The notes under the pieces: model-generated
Databases searched by the model: none
Seen by the model: the letters and a program-made list of their open reading frames with translations, nothing else
What the model was told of the DNA's origin: nothing
Position numbers and translations under genes: made by a program
Part shown: piece by piece, positions 33,974-46,300 of the stretch
Position numbering within the stretch: the stretch's first letter is position 1
Layout: every line of letters begins with the position of its first letter
NCBI GenBank assembly: GCA_014529385.2
Contig: CM043966.1
Span: 89,000,587-89,060,586 of the forward strand
Length of the DNA: 60,000 nucleotides
Direction: 5' to 3'
DNA from: Adiantum capillus-veneris
Lineage: Eukaryota; Streptophyta; Polypodiopsida; Polypodiales; Pteridaceae

Positions 33974-35480
33974 TCAGTTTACATACAATGTGCTTTTTGT
34001 TGGACTGTTATTAAGAAAGCCTCGTTTGACCAAATGAGTGTCAGTCTTCTCATACCAAGCACGAGGAGATTGCTTCAACCCATACAAAGCTATGCTACAT
34101 TTGTACACTTTAATCTCTTGTCCTTTCTTGACAAAACTGTGAGGACTCGTTACATAAACTTCCTCAAATATGTCACCATTCAAGAAAGCAGTAACAATGT
34201 TTGATTGATGTACATCCCAACCAAAATGAGCTGCCAATGCACATAGAAAATGCACAATAGTCATACGACAAGTGGAAGCAAAAGTCTCTTCATAATCTAT
34301 ACCTTTTTGTTGTGCATAACCCTTTGCAACAAGTCGAGCCTTATAGCGATCAATCTCACCATCTGGCTTGCGTTTTAACTTCTAAACCCACTTTGTACCA
34401 ATGGCCTTTTTGCCACGAGGCAAATCACATAAAGTCCATGTGTCATTTTCTATAAGTGCATCATATTCTGATTGCATGGCAGCCATCCAATTTTTTGAAT
34501 TTTGTGCTTCACCAAAAGACAAAGGTTCCTCAACATCATGTAAGCTAGACACAGCCAAAGCATAACAATCATACCTCTAGCCTGCTCATTTTCAGCCCTT
34601 TCCTCATCAAGTACATCATGTACATCTACATCCGCAATAGGCTGATCTGTAACATTTTCAAAAAACCCCATAGGAGTGTGCATTTTACTCATTGGAATTT
34701 ACATTCGTACTTTCACCACTGAAAAGAGGCAACAAAGTGTCATGAATGTCATGTGAGCTTACATTATTGTCTCTAATACATGAGAGCAAGGGCTGAACCG
34801 AATCTTCCACAAACACAACATCCCTTGAACCCACAATACACTTTGTTTTTGGATGATACAACGTGTAACCTTTGCTTTCAACACTATAACCAACAAAGAT
34901 ACGTTTCACAGGCTTATCATCCAATTTTTTGCACTGTGTTTGTGGCACCAAAGTATATGCCAAACATCCAAAAATACGCATGTGCTCAATAGAAGGCTTT
35001 CTATCATGCCATGCTTCATATGGAGTAATAGAGTGCAAGGCTTTCATAGGACACCTGTTTAGTACATAAGTGGCACACATGATGGCCTTAAGCTAAAAAG
35101 AATGCAGCAAAGCTTGACTTTTGACCATACACTGTGCCATGTTCGTAAGTGACCTATTTTTCCTCTCAGCAACACCATTTTGCTGAGGTGTATAAGGCAC
35201 TAAACATTGGTGTTTTATCCCACAACTAGCCAAAAATGCATAAAATTCATGAAACATATACTCCCCCCTCGATCCGAATGGAGGGTGCCCATAGTACATT
35301 TTGAGACATTTTCAGTCATAGTCAGAAATTATTTGAAGCACTTAAAAACTTTGGACTTTTCTTTAAGCGAAAATACCCATGCATGCCTGGAGTAATCATC
35401 AATGAAAGTCATGAACTAAAGGTAACTCTCCAAGGATGGAGTTTGCATGGGCCCACAAACATCACTATGCACAAGCTGCA
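33974..35480 (-). pseudogene. Deleted Copia-3 relative: integrase and RT remnants
   Basis: The minus-strand pieces are: integrase 35093-35299 (SRGEYMFHEFYAFLASCGIKHQC, NGVAERKNRSLTNMAQ); integrase C-terminus 34685-35080 (CATYVLNRCP, DDKPVKRIFVGYSVESKGYTLY); a variable linker 34450-34692; and RT 33974-34264 (GWDVHQSNIVTAFLNGDIFEEVYVTSPHSF, YGLKQSPRAWYEK). Stops and frameshifts separate them, and RNase H is absent apart from a few bases. Confidence 0.9.
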
Positions 35481-35586
35481 ACCTTCACGGCCCCCTAAGC
35501 TCACTAAACTCGAAGAAAGTGAGTAGGCATATGTTGGAGCTGCTGGCGACTAAGCCTGGAAGGATGCAACCTGCTCTGATACCAAT

Positions 35587-35812
35587 TGTTGGAATTAGTG
35601 TTGCAAGAAAACACACACAGCTTGGAGAAAACGAAGGAAGCTCAAGGCACACAATAGAGAGTGTATTATTTAGTGTGCGATGGAAAGATAGATAGACCTA
35701 GAGTGATAGGGGTATATACAATGCATGGGGGAAAAAACCTCCTAAAGAGGAAAAAATGCCCCAGTGGTCCTAGTGTGTTCACACACATCACTACCACATG
35801 TATATGGTAACA
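35587..35812 (-). repeat. LTR of the deleted Copia-3 relative
   Basis: The 226-bp LTR, tgttggaattagtgttg to atggtaaca, is clearly homologous to the Copia-3 LTRs but carries more differences than those two show from each other. Confidence 0.93.
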
Positions 35813-36650
35813 CTAATCACTCTTGTTTTATGAGGATCATTATGGCACACTCTTTTTAGTCAACTATGTGCCATAGTTTCCTAATTAGATATGATTAAGG
35901 CTTTTTTAGCAAAATGGCAAGACAAGAAAGTATGACAACCTTATGAGTGGTTGTAGGGTAGCAATGCACACTTTTGTATCTTTACCTACTATTATTTTTA
36001 ACATGTGCATCAAGATGTTTTACTTATGAAGTGTTTACGCTAGAGATTTTTGACTTTCTTTTTACATCTCCTTAATCTACATGGCTATTTATGGAGACTG
36101 TATGTTGGTGATGTTTAGAAGTGGTTTGGCAAGTGACAAGAAAGACTTGAAGAAGGATCCACTTGGGAGAACATTGATGTCATTAAGGTATGATTTTCTA
36201 CCTTATTTTTGAGGATCAAAACTCTTCTCCAAGAGGGAGTAGTGAGAGAACAAGGGTCTTGGTTAGGGCTTGGGCAAGGGGCAAGGGTGGGTACCTAGGA
36301 TAGCTAAAGGGGCTATATAGGTGTCCATGGGTGGAGAATTGTATACCACCTCATATTCCAAGGATCTACCACTCCCAATGTAGCTCCACAAGAAAAAATT
36401 CCATATGGCCTACCCAAATAGATTCACCAATCTCGAAGTTCAGGTAGCCAATGAATACACAACGCAGCACTTAGATCGCAAGCCTCTACCCTTTGACATG
36501 GGGATGAAACTACCATGCTTTGCAAAGAGTTTCTCATAGCATAGTGACCACAAGGAAGAGTAAAGCCAAAAGCAAAAAGAAGTCACTCTTTTCTTTATAT
36601 TTACCTCTCACTAGGATTCCTACATTATTCTAAATAAGAAAGGTAACATG
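35813..36650. other. Mostly unassigned; possible copia integrase scrap
   Basis: No clear gene. Near 36420-36560 on the minus strand two frames read SFIPMSKGRGLRSKC and RCVFIGYLNFEIG, resembling the end of a copia integrase (kc-FIGY motif). This is weak. Confidence 0.3.
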
Positions 36651-36655
36651 CCACC

Positions 36656-36882
36656 TGTTGGAATTAGGGTTGCAGAGAAACACACACAGCTTGGAGAAGA
36701 CGAAGGAAGCTCAAGGCACACAATAGAGAGTGTGTTACTTAGTGTGCAATGAAAAGATAGATAGCCCTAGAGTGATGGGCGTATATACAATGCACGGGGG
36801 AAAAAACCTCCTAAAGAGGGAAAAAATGCCCCGGCGGTCCTAGTGTGTTCACACACATCACTACCACATGTATATGGTAACA
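36656..36882 (-). repeat. Copia-3 3' LTR
   Basis: TG...CA termini (tgttggaatta...ggtaaca). The adjacent aatcccccctgg (36884-36895) is the complement of the polypurine tract. Confidence 0.97.
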
Positions 36883-36957
36883 AATCCCCCCTGGAGTGAT
36901 GCGGTGAACGAGAGCTGGCACATGAGTAAAGGGAAGTGCCATGCCCTGAGGACAGCA

Positions 36958-39900
36958 TCAGTCCACAAAGGGGAGTAAGCCCAAAGCTTTGCGGAAAGCT
37001 TCAAGCTTCTCACGAGAAAATGCCTTTGTGAAAAGATCTGCAAGGTTGTCCTGTGTTGGCACATAAGCCAAGCTGATCTCTCCTGCTGAGAGCCTCTCCC
37101 TGACATAGTGGTAATGCACCTCAATGTGCTTTGTGCAAGCATGAAAAACTGGGTTCCTCGCAACTGCCAATGCGCTCTGACTGTCAGTGTAGATAGTGTT
37201 GGCAGTGTCCTGTCCAACACCCAAGTCAGCCATAAGGCGTCTGAGCCATACACACTCAACCGTAGCTGTGAAGACTGCCCTGTACTCAGCCTCACAACTC
37301 GAAGTGGCCACAGTAGGTTGCTTCTTGCTCAATCATGATATACATGAACTGCCAAGCATGAAACAAAAACCACTTGTGGACACTCGCGTGTCAAAACAAC
37401 CAGCCCAATCTGAGTCCGAAAAAGCATGTAAGTCTGGCGGCAATGATCCCCCCTTGGGATAAAACAAGCCAAGATGTAAAGTGCCACTAAGGTAGCGGAA
37501 AATCCTCTTGACAGCCTGCCAATGCTTAGACCCTGGGCTATGCATAAATCTGCTGACCTGCGAGACTGCAAACTGAATATCTGGCCTCGTGTTACATACA
37601 TAAATGAGGCAGCCAACAGCAGTTTGGTAAAGAGTGACATCAGCAGGATCGCCAGCATCATGTAGACTCAACTTCAAACCTGTTTCCATGGGAGTGGCAA
37701 TAGGTTTGCAATCCTCAAGTCCAAACTTACATAGCAATGTCTCTATGTAACTTTTCTGACACAAGGCAATACCACCATCACACTGCTTAAACTGTATACC
37801 CAAGTAATGATGCAACAACCCCAAATCTTTCATCTTGAAAGTAGCATTCAAATCAGCCTTAAATTCAGCAATATGTCTCTCATTTGGTCCAGTGATCAGC
37901 AAATCATCAACATAAAGAACCACAATGAGAAATACATCATCCTCACGCTTTACATACAATGTGCTTTCTGTTGGACTGTTACGAAAGCCTCGTTTAACCA
38001 AATGAGTGTCAGCTTTCTCATACCAAGCACGAGGAGATTGCTTCAACCCATACAAAGCCTTCTTACATTTGCACACTTTGTCCTCTTGTCCTTTTATGAC
38101 AAAACCGCGAGGCTGCGTTACATAAACTTCCTCAAATATGTCACCATTCAAGAAAGCAGTAACAATGTCTGATTGATGTACATCCCAACCAAAATGAGTT
38201 GCCAATGCACATAGAAAACGCACAGTAGTCATACGACAAGTGGGAGCAAAAGTCTCTTCATAATCTATGCCTTTTTGTTGTGCATAACCCTTTGCAACAA
38301 GTCGAGCCTTATGGCGATCGATCTCATCATCCGGCTTGCGTTTCAACTTGTAAACCCACTTCGTACCAATGGCCTTTTTGCCAGGAGGCAAATCACATAA
38401 AGTCCATGTGTCATTCTCTATAAGTGCATCATATTCTGATTTCATGGCAGCAATCCAATTTTCTGAATTCTGTGCTTCATCAAAAGACAGAGGCTCCTCA
38501 ACATCATGTAAACTAGACACAACCAAGGCATAACAATCTGATGCATAAGATGCATGGCGAGAGACTGAACGAGTACGACTAGATAAAGGTGCATCCAATT
38601 TACTGTCACGCAAAGTGTGCACCAGCCATTTTGGCATACCTCTAGCCTGCTCATTTTCAGCTCTTTCCTCATCAAGTACATCATGTACATCTGCATCAGT
38701 AATAGGCTGTTCTAAAACATTTTCAGAAACCCCCATAGGCTGTACATTTGCCTCATTGGAACTTACATTCGTATTTCCACCATTGAAAAGAGGCAACAAA
38801 GTGTCATAAATGTCCTGTGAGCTTACATTACTGTCTCCAGTACATGACAGCAAGGGCTGAACAGAATCTTCCACAAACACTACATCCCGTGAAACCAGAA
38901 TACGTTTTGTTTGCAGATGATACAACCTGTAACCTTTGCTTTCAGCACTATAACCAACAAAAATACATTTGATAGCCTTATCATCCAATTTTCTACGCTG
39001 CACTTGTGGCACCAAAGCATATGCCAAACAGCCAAAAACACGCATGTGCTCAATAGAAGGTTTTCTATCATGCCATGCTGTATATGGAGTAATAGACTGC
39101 AAAGCTTTCGTAGGACACCTGTTAAGTACATAAGTGGCACACATGATGGCCTCAAGCCAAAAAGAATGCGGCAAAGCTTGACTTTTGACCATACATCGTG
39201 CCATTTCCGTTAGTGACCTGTTTTTCCTCTCAGCAACACCATTTTGCTGAGGTGTATAAGGCACTGTACATTGGTGTTTTATCCCACGACTAGCCAGAAA
39301 TGCATTAAATTCATGAGACATATACTCCCCCCCTCGATCGGAACGGAGGGTGCCCATAGTACATTTTGAGACATTTTCAGCCATAGCCAAAAATTGTTTG
39401 AAGCACATAAAAACTTCGGACTTCGCTTTAAGCGGAAATACCCATGCATGCCTGGAGTAATCATCAATGAAAGTCACGAAGTACAGGTAATTGCCTAAGG
39501 ACGGAGTTTGCATGGGCCCACAAACATCACTATGCACAAGCTGCAACCTGCATGTGGCCCTAACTGAACCATCCTTTGGAAACTTAGAACGCTGCATTTT
39601 ACCCAGAATACAGCCTTCACAAACATGTTTGACAGGTGCTTCAAGAGGCGGCAAAGAAGCAACCATATCAGATTTCTGCAAACGCAGCAAAATGGTAAAA
39701 TTCAGATGACCAAAACGTGCATGCCAAAGTTTTGCATCTGAAATAGCCCTTGAATCTGCAACAGCATTTGCAAAATTTTGTCCACACTTGTCATACAAAG
39801 TGAGCTTATACAGCCCACGGCACAAAAGCCCAGATGCAACAATTTCATCACCAAAACTGAGATCATGAACTGTACATCTGTCATCCACAAAGTTAACTAC

Positions 39901-41244
39901 AAGTCCAAGTCTAGCAAGTGCGGATACAGACAAGAGATTCTTCTTGATCCTAGGTACATAAAGTGCATCAACAAGTGTGAAGGAACTGCCATTAGCAACA
40001 GTGAGCACAATCTTTCCAACTCCCTGAACTGGATAAGAGGCGTTGTTGGCACAAGTGACTGAATTCCCATGAGGGACAGACTCGAGAGAGGTAAACAATT
40101 CACTATGTGAGGTAATGTGCTTTGTAGCACCACTGTCGAAATACCACACATGTGAATCTGCAGCAACTGACAAGCATGCATCATGGACAGCAGGATTGTA
40201 AGTGCACTCTGCGCTAAAAGCCCATTCTGCATCAACATCAGCATCACAATCTCCTTTCACAGAAGACTCAACAATGGCTGCATTTGTAGTGGAACCAGCA
40301 TTTGCAGTGGAACCACCCTCTTTCTTCTTAGCCTCTTTGGCCTTCAACTTAGGACACGACTTGATCAAGTGATCATTGGCTTTACAATAATGGCAACGCA
40401 TCTTCTTTTTTCCCTTATCACCAGAATTGCCAAACGAAGTGCTGCCAGCAGAAGCATTAGGAACAGAATTTTTGCCACTCGTAGCAGAACCATAAGAAGT
40501 GGCTGCATTAGTGTTACCACCCTTTCTTTGAGAAGCAATAAAAGCCTGTTCAACTGCACGCTGCGTAGTCCTGTTTTTTCTAGAAAGTGACTCTTGCAAC
40601 AGCAATGTGCATAATGCATCAAACTTGACAACTTCAGGATTTCCTTGGGTCATCACTCTCCAAGTACTAGCAAAAGTCTGGTATGAATCTGGTAAGGCAT
40701 CAAGAACAGTGTGCACAAGGGAGCTGTCCGAAATGACTTCACCTGCAGAAATGAGTTGCTCATTGATATCCTTGACACTAGCAAGGAAAGTGTCCATATC
40801 ATCTTCCTCATACATAATCTTCGACTCTAGCTCTTTACGCAGCAAAGCAATTTTAGCCTCATTGCGGCTTGCATAAAGACCTGCTAGAATATCCCAAGCC
40901 TGTTTTGCAGATTTTGCTGAACGGATGTGAGGAATAATGGTGCGCTTCACAAACAACGCAATCAATGCATGAGCCTGCACATCCTTAACATCCCAACGAG
41001 CTTGTTCTGCCGTAGGCAAAACAACTCTAACAGCTGCAATCCTTGCAGCAAGACCTGCAACATCCTCAATATCGCCTACATCTTCAGAACCAGGACGTAC
41101 ATCAATGCCCTGCACAATTTTCCAGACACCTTTTGACACAAGAACATATTGCATCATATAAGCCCACATAGGGTAGTTGTCCCCATCCAACCTGTCCTTA
41201 GCAGCAAACATCTTGAACACATCTGTGTTGTTGTTGTCAGCCAT
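36958..41244 (-). pseudogene. Copia-3 gag-pol polyprotein with one internal stop
   Basis: I chose the ATG at 41242-41244 (MADNNNTDVF) over an upstream in-frame ATG (41304) because homology to Copia-2 gag begins there. Residue positions: gag ~1-280; CCHC knuckle C284, C287, H292, C297; protease DSGA 370-373; integrase HHCC (H508, H513, C542, C545) and D573, D636, E672; RT with YVDD 1111-1114; RNase H with SDSDWAG ~1276-1282. The only break is TGA at 37333-37335 (codon 1304), where relatives have Trp (CISWLSKKQP). Everything up to most of RNase H is open (to 41304 in the upstream direction). The truncated product lacks the last ~125 residues of RNase H. All catalytic residues I could check are present. 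Confidence 0.97.
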
Positions 41245-41583
41245 GGTAAATGCTGCACCTGATGTGAAAACTGCCCGAAAATAGGAGAAATGGAGCGGGA
41301 ACAACTTGTGCTATATAGCACAAACCGTAGAAGACTATAAGGCACCTGTTATGCAGAAAACGACACTGACAGAAAATCTGCACAAAATGACGAAATAGCC
41401 TGTGCAGTACTGCCCGTAGTGGAAACGGAGGCCGAAATGAGCCCAAATCGAAAATCTGAGCAGACCGAGCTCGCCTAAAAAATTTGTCGACCTGCGAACG
41501 CTCACCAAAGCTCACTGAAATCGGAGAAAGTGAGCAGGCGTGTGCTGGAGCAGCTGGCGACTAAGCCCGGGAGGACGTGACCT

Positions 41584-41595
41584 GCTCTGATACCA
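41584..41595 (-). promoter_or_regulatory. Copia-3 primer-binding site
   Basis: The minus strand tggtatcagagc is a perfect 12-base complement to initiator-Met tRNA, two bases inside the 5' LTR. Confidence 0.95.
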
Positions 41596-41597
41596 AT

Positions 41598-41824
41598 TGT
41601 TGGAATTAGGGTTGTAGAGAAACACACACAGCTTGGAGAAGACGAAGGAAGCTCAAGGCACACAATAGAGAGTGTGTTACTTAGTGTGCAATGAAAAGAT
41701 AGATAGCCCTAGAGTGATGGGCGTATATACAATGCACGGGGGAAAAAACCTCCTAAAGAGGGAAAAAATGCCCCGGCGGTCCTAGTGTGTTCACACACAT
41801 CACTACCACATGTATATGGTAACA
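41598..41824 (-). repeat. Copia-3 5' LTR with promoter
   Basis: Identical to the 3' LTR except for one base (gggttgtag against gggttgcag). On the minus strand gtatatac at 41723-41730 is a plausible TATA box, ~480 nt upstream of the gag ATG. Confidence 0.95.
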
Positions 41825-41829
41825 CCACC

Positions 41830-43300
41830 CACCTAATATGCAAGGAGGAAACATCAAAAAACTAGCGGCCAATTTTCTCTCACACAACTCCCAAACCTCA
41901 AAAGAGGTTTGAAGGGAAAAAAAGCAAATAAGGTCAAGCCTTGTCAAGAGCAGAATGGAGTGCATCTTTGGTAGCCATGTGGAAATTGTATGAAGGACTC
42001 GGTAACTACTACTTGAAGAGGAAGATGCATAATCCTCCACTCCAACTATTCCTAAAGAAGATGGCTCTATCCTGGATTCTCTTACTTGCAATCTAGTGCT
42101 TGATGAATTGGACTTGGTGCAACAAAAACCAAAGTCTTGATCACAGAAGAAGAGCTAGAAATGGAACCATCGCAGTAAATAAAGAAACTATGGTGATGGA
42201 TGAAGAGGCCCTATGTTTCCCATTTCACACCGAAATGAAAGTTAAGGGAGTGCGACTAAGATCTCAAGGGAAAATAAAATAATGAAGAAAAGAAAAGGGC
42301 TAAAATTGAAAAATCAAACCAACTTTCATTGGTATACGAGCTCCACAATGAGAAGTCCACTACCCTATGCTCAGCCATAACTAGTGTAGCATGAATCTAT
42401 CCAACCTAATCATGTTGTTAGTGGGTCGCCGCGATGGACGTCTGCAGCATAGCTCTTTTGCACTAACATAATGTCAATATGCAAGGAAGCGACTTGGGGT
42501 GGGGCACAGAGACTTAATGAGAGTGTCAATCTCATCAAAGTGAACTCAAGGGCTACTCGTTCTATGACAAAAGCAAATCAACCACTTCCTAGTCAGACAA
42601 TCAGTATGCGTCCAATCTCAACACTCAACGTCATCACGCCTTTTGGTATCCAAACGAATCTGGAATGTCACAAAACTTAAGGAGAGGTATCACAACACTT
42701 ATGGACTCAATCCTACCAAGTTTTGTCACCATCTGGGAAGGTACATAAATCACAATCCATCACAAAAAATGTGCAAAAAACTGGAACAGGAATACTTGGA
42801 AAGATCTACCTTAAGCATAGAAACACTTATCCATGGTCAAAACATAAAAAAACAACCATTTTAACTCCCAAATCAATGCACTTAGCTCACAAACGGTACG
42901 TCGCGAACCACAGCAAAATTGGAAATGATTACACTTAGATTGTAGAGCAAGAGACAAGGAACGCAATGTGCTATTCGGAATAGAATTTTGATTACCCATT
43001 TTGGAGAAAAGAGGATTACAAGTTGTAATCACAAGAAGCCTCCACAGTGCAGTGCACGTTTTCTTTCTTTAGCTAATGCTACTTTTTTACTTCAAAACTA
43101 AGGGTTTTTACTTTAAAAGTTAGGGGGCTTTCCCATGGCCATCCGGCCTCTTACAAGGGGTAGACTCAGAGAAATAAAAAAGGGTATGGTCTAATCTCAT
43201 CATGATTACAACTCATCTTAGGCTGAATTACAGGGTTTTTTCAAAAAAATAGAGTGTCCACTAGGTTTGTGTGCATACGCCTGTATGCGCCCGTATCCAC
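41830..43300. other. Unassigned; includes the expected LTR start of gag-like element A
   Basis: Short ORFs at 42100-42282, 42471-42680 and 42643-42938 match nothing I know. From about 43308 leftward the sequence should be the LTR of element A (minus strand tgtttggtgg...), because it follows a polypurine tract, but I could not find the other LTR end. Confidence 0.35.
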
Positions 43301-43302
43301 CA

Positions 43303-43319
43303 AACATTCCCCCCTTCCT
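43303..43319 (-). promoter_or_regulatory. Polypurine tract abutting the stop of gag-like ORF A
   Basis: The minus strand reads gaatag followed by gaaggggggaa: the stop codon of the upstream ORF leads directly into the tract. The same stop-plus-tract signature ends the integrase-protease module at 49368-49384 and occurs at 4484-4495 in the miniature array. Confidence 0.7.
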
Positions 43320-46300
43320 ATTCATTGTACGCCCTCGTGCAAGCTGTCTGAGGGAGTTCACTTTGCTGCCTTCTTTCAAGCGTTGCAGTGAGATTTTTGA
43401 ACTTCCGCGCTCTGGCTTCGATCTCGAATTTGGTTGCCAGATCTTTGAGGGGATTATTGCTGATGGTACTTTGGTAGGTGATGTGGCGGGCTGGCAGAGC
43501 TTTCGTTATTGGATTGAATATGGAAGATTCCACTTCAAAGAAACCTGTCATGAAAGCTTCTTCAAAGGTCTGCATGTAATGAGAGGGCAAAAACATGACT
43601 CTTGCATATAATCCCATGATAACATTTTTGCTCGGGATTTCAGTCTCCATATATATTCTAGCAAATACCCCGCGTCCCCTCGACAAAAACCTGCCATGGA
43701 TGCTCTACTACTTCAATGTCTCTGAAAGTTGTAATGCACGTGATGAGCATTTTGGCAATCTTTACGAGCATCTGACAAGCAAGATCTGGGATCTCTTTCA
43801 TCATATTGATTACTCCTTTCAGAGTTTGCATCATGTAATGCTCTGCTGGGGGGTTGTTATTAAGTGGCTTGGTAATTACCGGGTAGTTCAGCACTACCGG
43901 TCTTTTGCTTTGCCAACTATAAAAACTATCCCAGGATGGCCGCCTGTTGATGGGACAGTAAGTGGGGTCGATCCTGAGATGCGGGGGGGAGTTCCTATAA
44001 TAGGTTTCGTCAGTTAATCACTGATCGAACCATTTTTTTCTCCGGAGTGGTTGATTGTCAAGGATGGTTTCAATTTGAAGGGCTATAATCGGAACCTCTC
44101 TGTAGTCCCCTCTACTATTTGGTTCAATTTTTGGGAGCATCTTTTGCTGCCATAATCGAACTTCTTGCCGCATCAATGGTAGTGCGATCATTTTGTGCCC
44201 ATGATTTTTTGCTACCTCATCTGGAGTGATCATGAGGAGGGCAACCGATTCCAACACTTTTAGTTCATATTGCATATACACCTTGTGTGAAGGGTCTTTT
44301 ACTTCTTAGATCCAGCATTGAATTTCATCTTTTGCCGACTTCGAGGTGGATGTCCTGGCTGGATCTGCAGATTCCTGCGTGCCTTTTCCAGTGCTCGTAG
44401 TGGGCATTTTTGTTTGATGAGTTTCGAACACTGATTGTTCGAATCCTTCTCCCTACTCAAATTCTCTTGGGTCCTGCTGATACTTTGTTTTATTTTCTTT
44501 CAGAGTCTCTACTTCCTTTCTTGCCTCAGTCAATTGCCTCTTTAATTCATCAATTTCCTCATCCTTGGCCTGTTGTAGGGCCCTATGAACTGCCGTCATG
44601 ATCTGTCTGTCATATTTTTCTTGTTTTAGGGCCTCCTTTAACTCTTTGATTTCCTGGCTCAAGGAAGTAGAGCCTGCAGTCATAGTTGAAGAGGAGGGTG
44701 TCTCCTATTTGGCCAGGAGGTGAGTGAGAGGACTGCTAACCACTGCATACGAGCCTTGTAGCTTCTCATTTTGTTCATTTTCTTTGGCTAGCTCCTCCTC
44801 GAGGCGTTGCTGTTCAATCTGTAATGCGGAGTTTGCCTCGTTGAATTGTTGTGCTTCTTTGTAATAGTATGTTGCATTTTCTCGTTCTCTCTGCAACTTC
44901 AATTGCGCCTGGACTTGTGTGTTTTAGTGCTTCGATTTGTTGCTTTAATTGCCAAGATTCTGCTGCTGCTCTAGATGCCTCTTTTTTGTTATCTTCTAAC
45001 TCCAGCTCCTTGAGGTTGTAAAGAGCCCTTTGACATTGGAATTGCAATTTTATCTTCTCTAAGTGACCGTCAATGTCAAATGAGCTAACTATCTCCGCTC
45101 CTTCTTTTATGGCCGCTTGTGTGCGTGGCGTGTTTGGCCCATGCTAGTCCTTTCGACTCTGATCCGATTGCTCAGCCACCTCAGCTTGCTTTTCCTTTTG
45201 TTTCAAATCCTCTAATGCATCAGAGGTTGTGGCAGGCTTTGTCTGTGATTCTGTTTGTTGATCCATTTGTTGTTCCGTCTGCTTTTCGTCGACCCTTTGC
45301 TCCGACTGTCCTACACCTTCTTCTTTCTCTTGTTCTAACCTCTCTGAAAGTGTCTCAGCATCCTTAGGAGAACCGAGGTCTTGATCTTGTTGGTCCTGTG
45401 TGTCGTGTTGTCCCTCTCCTTGCGAGTGACTTTTCTCCTTTTTACTCTTTCTAGATTCGTCAGATGATTCTAGATCATCGACGTGTTGCTTCTTTGATTC
45501 TTCTGGATGCCTCTACTCCATCTTTCGCTTGAGCTCATTGTGAATTCGTTGCCGCATGGCGCTGGAAATTTCCCTTTTCTCTTCAGCTTCCTTCCTCTTT
45601 TGTTGCTTGATCCTTTCCAAGGCCTCTGTTTGTCTGCGTATCAACAAAGCATTCTTGCCTTTATCGTCTTCTTTCTTGTCATCCGCTTCTATTTCTTGGG
45701 TTTGATGCTGATCTTTCTTTTGTTGGTGGAGCTTTTCCCTCAATGCCTGAGCCTCTTCCATTGTCCTCTTGGCATAAGTGATGGGGATAGCTTCTGCCAA
45801 ATGTGCAACCTTTTTCTTTAACCAAGTATATCCCAGGGTGTATGAGCTATCCTTCTCTTCCTCCGAAGACTGGTACTCAAAAGGAGTATCTCTTGGGTGG
45901 GATCCCTCTTCCTGGCTACTCCGAGCATCTGACTCGGTTTCCTCAGTGTCAGAATCCCTTAGAGGTGCACTTTGCCTTGTTTGTTTGACTCCAAGATTCG
46001 GCCTTGTAGAAGGTCCTGCCACTGGTCTCACAACTCTTTTGGGCCTGTGGATTAGGTCTATCTACGCTTAGGCAGGTGGTAGATCGTCGATCATGCCCAG
46101 TGCTTGATAGGCTATTCGTGTGAGCATTGGTCCTCCGTTCATGTAAGCTTTACTTCTTTGACCGCCCTTTAGTTTTGCTTCCACAATCGTGTCAAGAAGA
46201 TAGTTGCCAAAGTCGCAACTAACCACCCTGCCTTCCCGAGGAGGTCACCTAATAAAAATGTAACCTATCACGTGAGTTCAACAGAAGGGTATTTAAAGTT

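Larger units (their letters stand above)
33919..35812 (-). mobile_element. Deleted Copia-3 relative with a single LTR
   Basis: The segment is colinear with Copia-3 (36656-41824) but lacks the left LTR and has two internal deletions. At ~33980 sequence equivalent to 37185 joins that of 37960, removing ~770 bp of RT/RNase H. At ~35505 sequence equivalent to ~39560 joins that of ~41505, removing ~1.95 kb of gag, protease and pre-integrase. The primer site (35573-35584) and 5' LTR (35587-35812) remain. No left end or target duplication could be found. Confidence 0.88.
36656..41824 (-). mobile_element. Young, almost intact Ty1/copia element (Copia-3)
   Basis: The element is 5169 bp, with 227-bp LTRs at 36656-36882 and 41598-41824 that differ at one position by eye. 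It is flanked by the perfect duplication ccacc (36651-36655 and 41825-41829). It has an initiator-Met primer site, a polypurine tract, and one gag-pol frame of 1428 codons broken by a single stop. It is the most recent insertion recognised in the window. Confidence 0.98.

Noticed and set aside
28083-41304. Plus-strand ORFs lying opposite the copia polyproteins
   Set aside because: They are shadows of the strongly supported minus-strand coding frames.
42100-42938. Short plus-strand ORFs as host exons
   Set aside because: No splice-site pattern, domain or codon signal that I can support.
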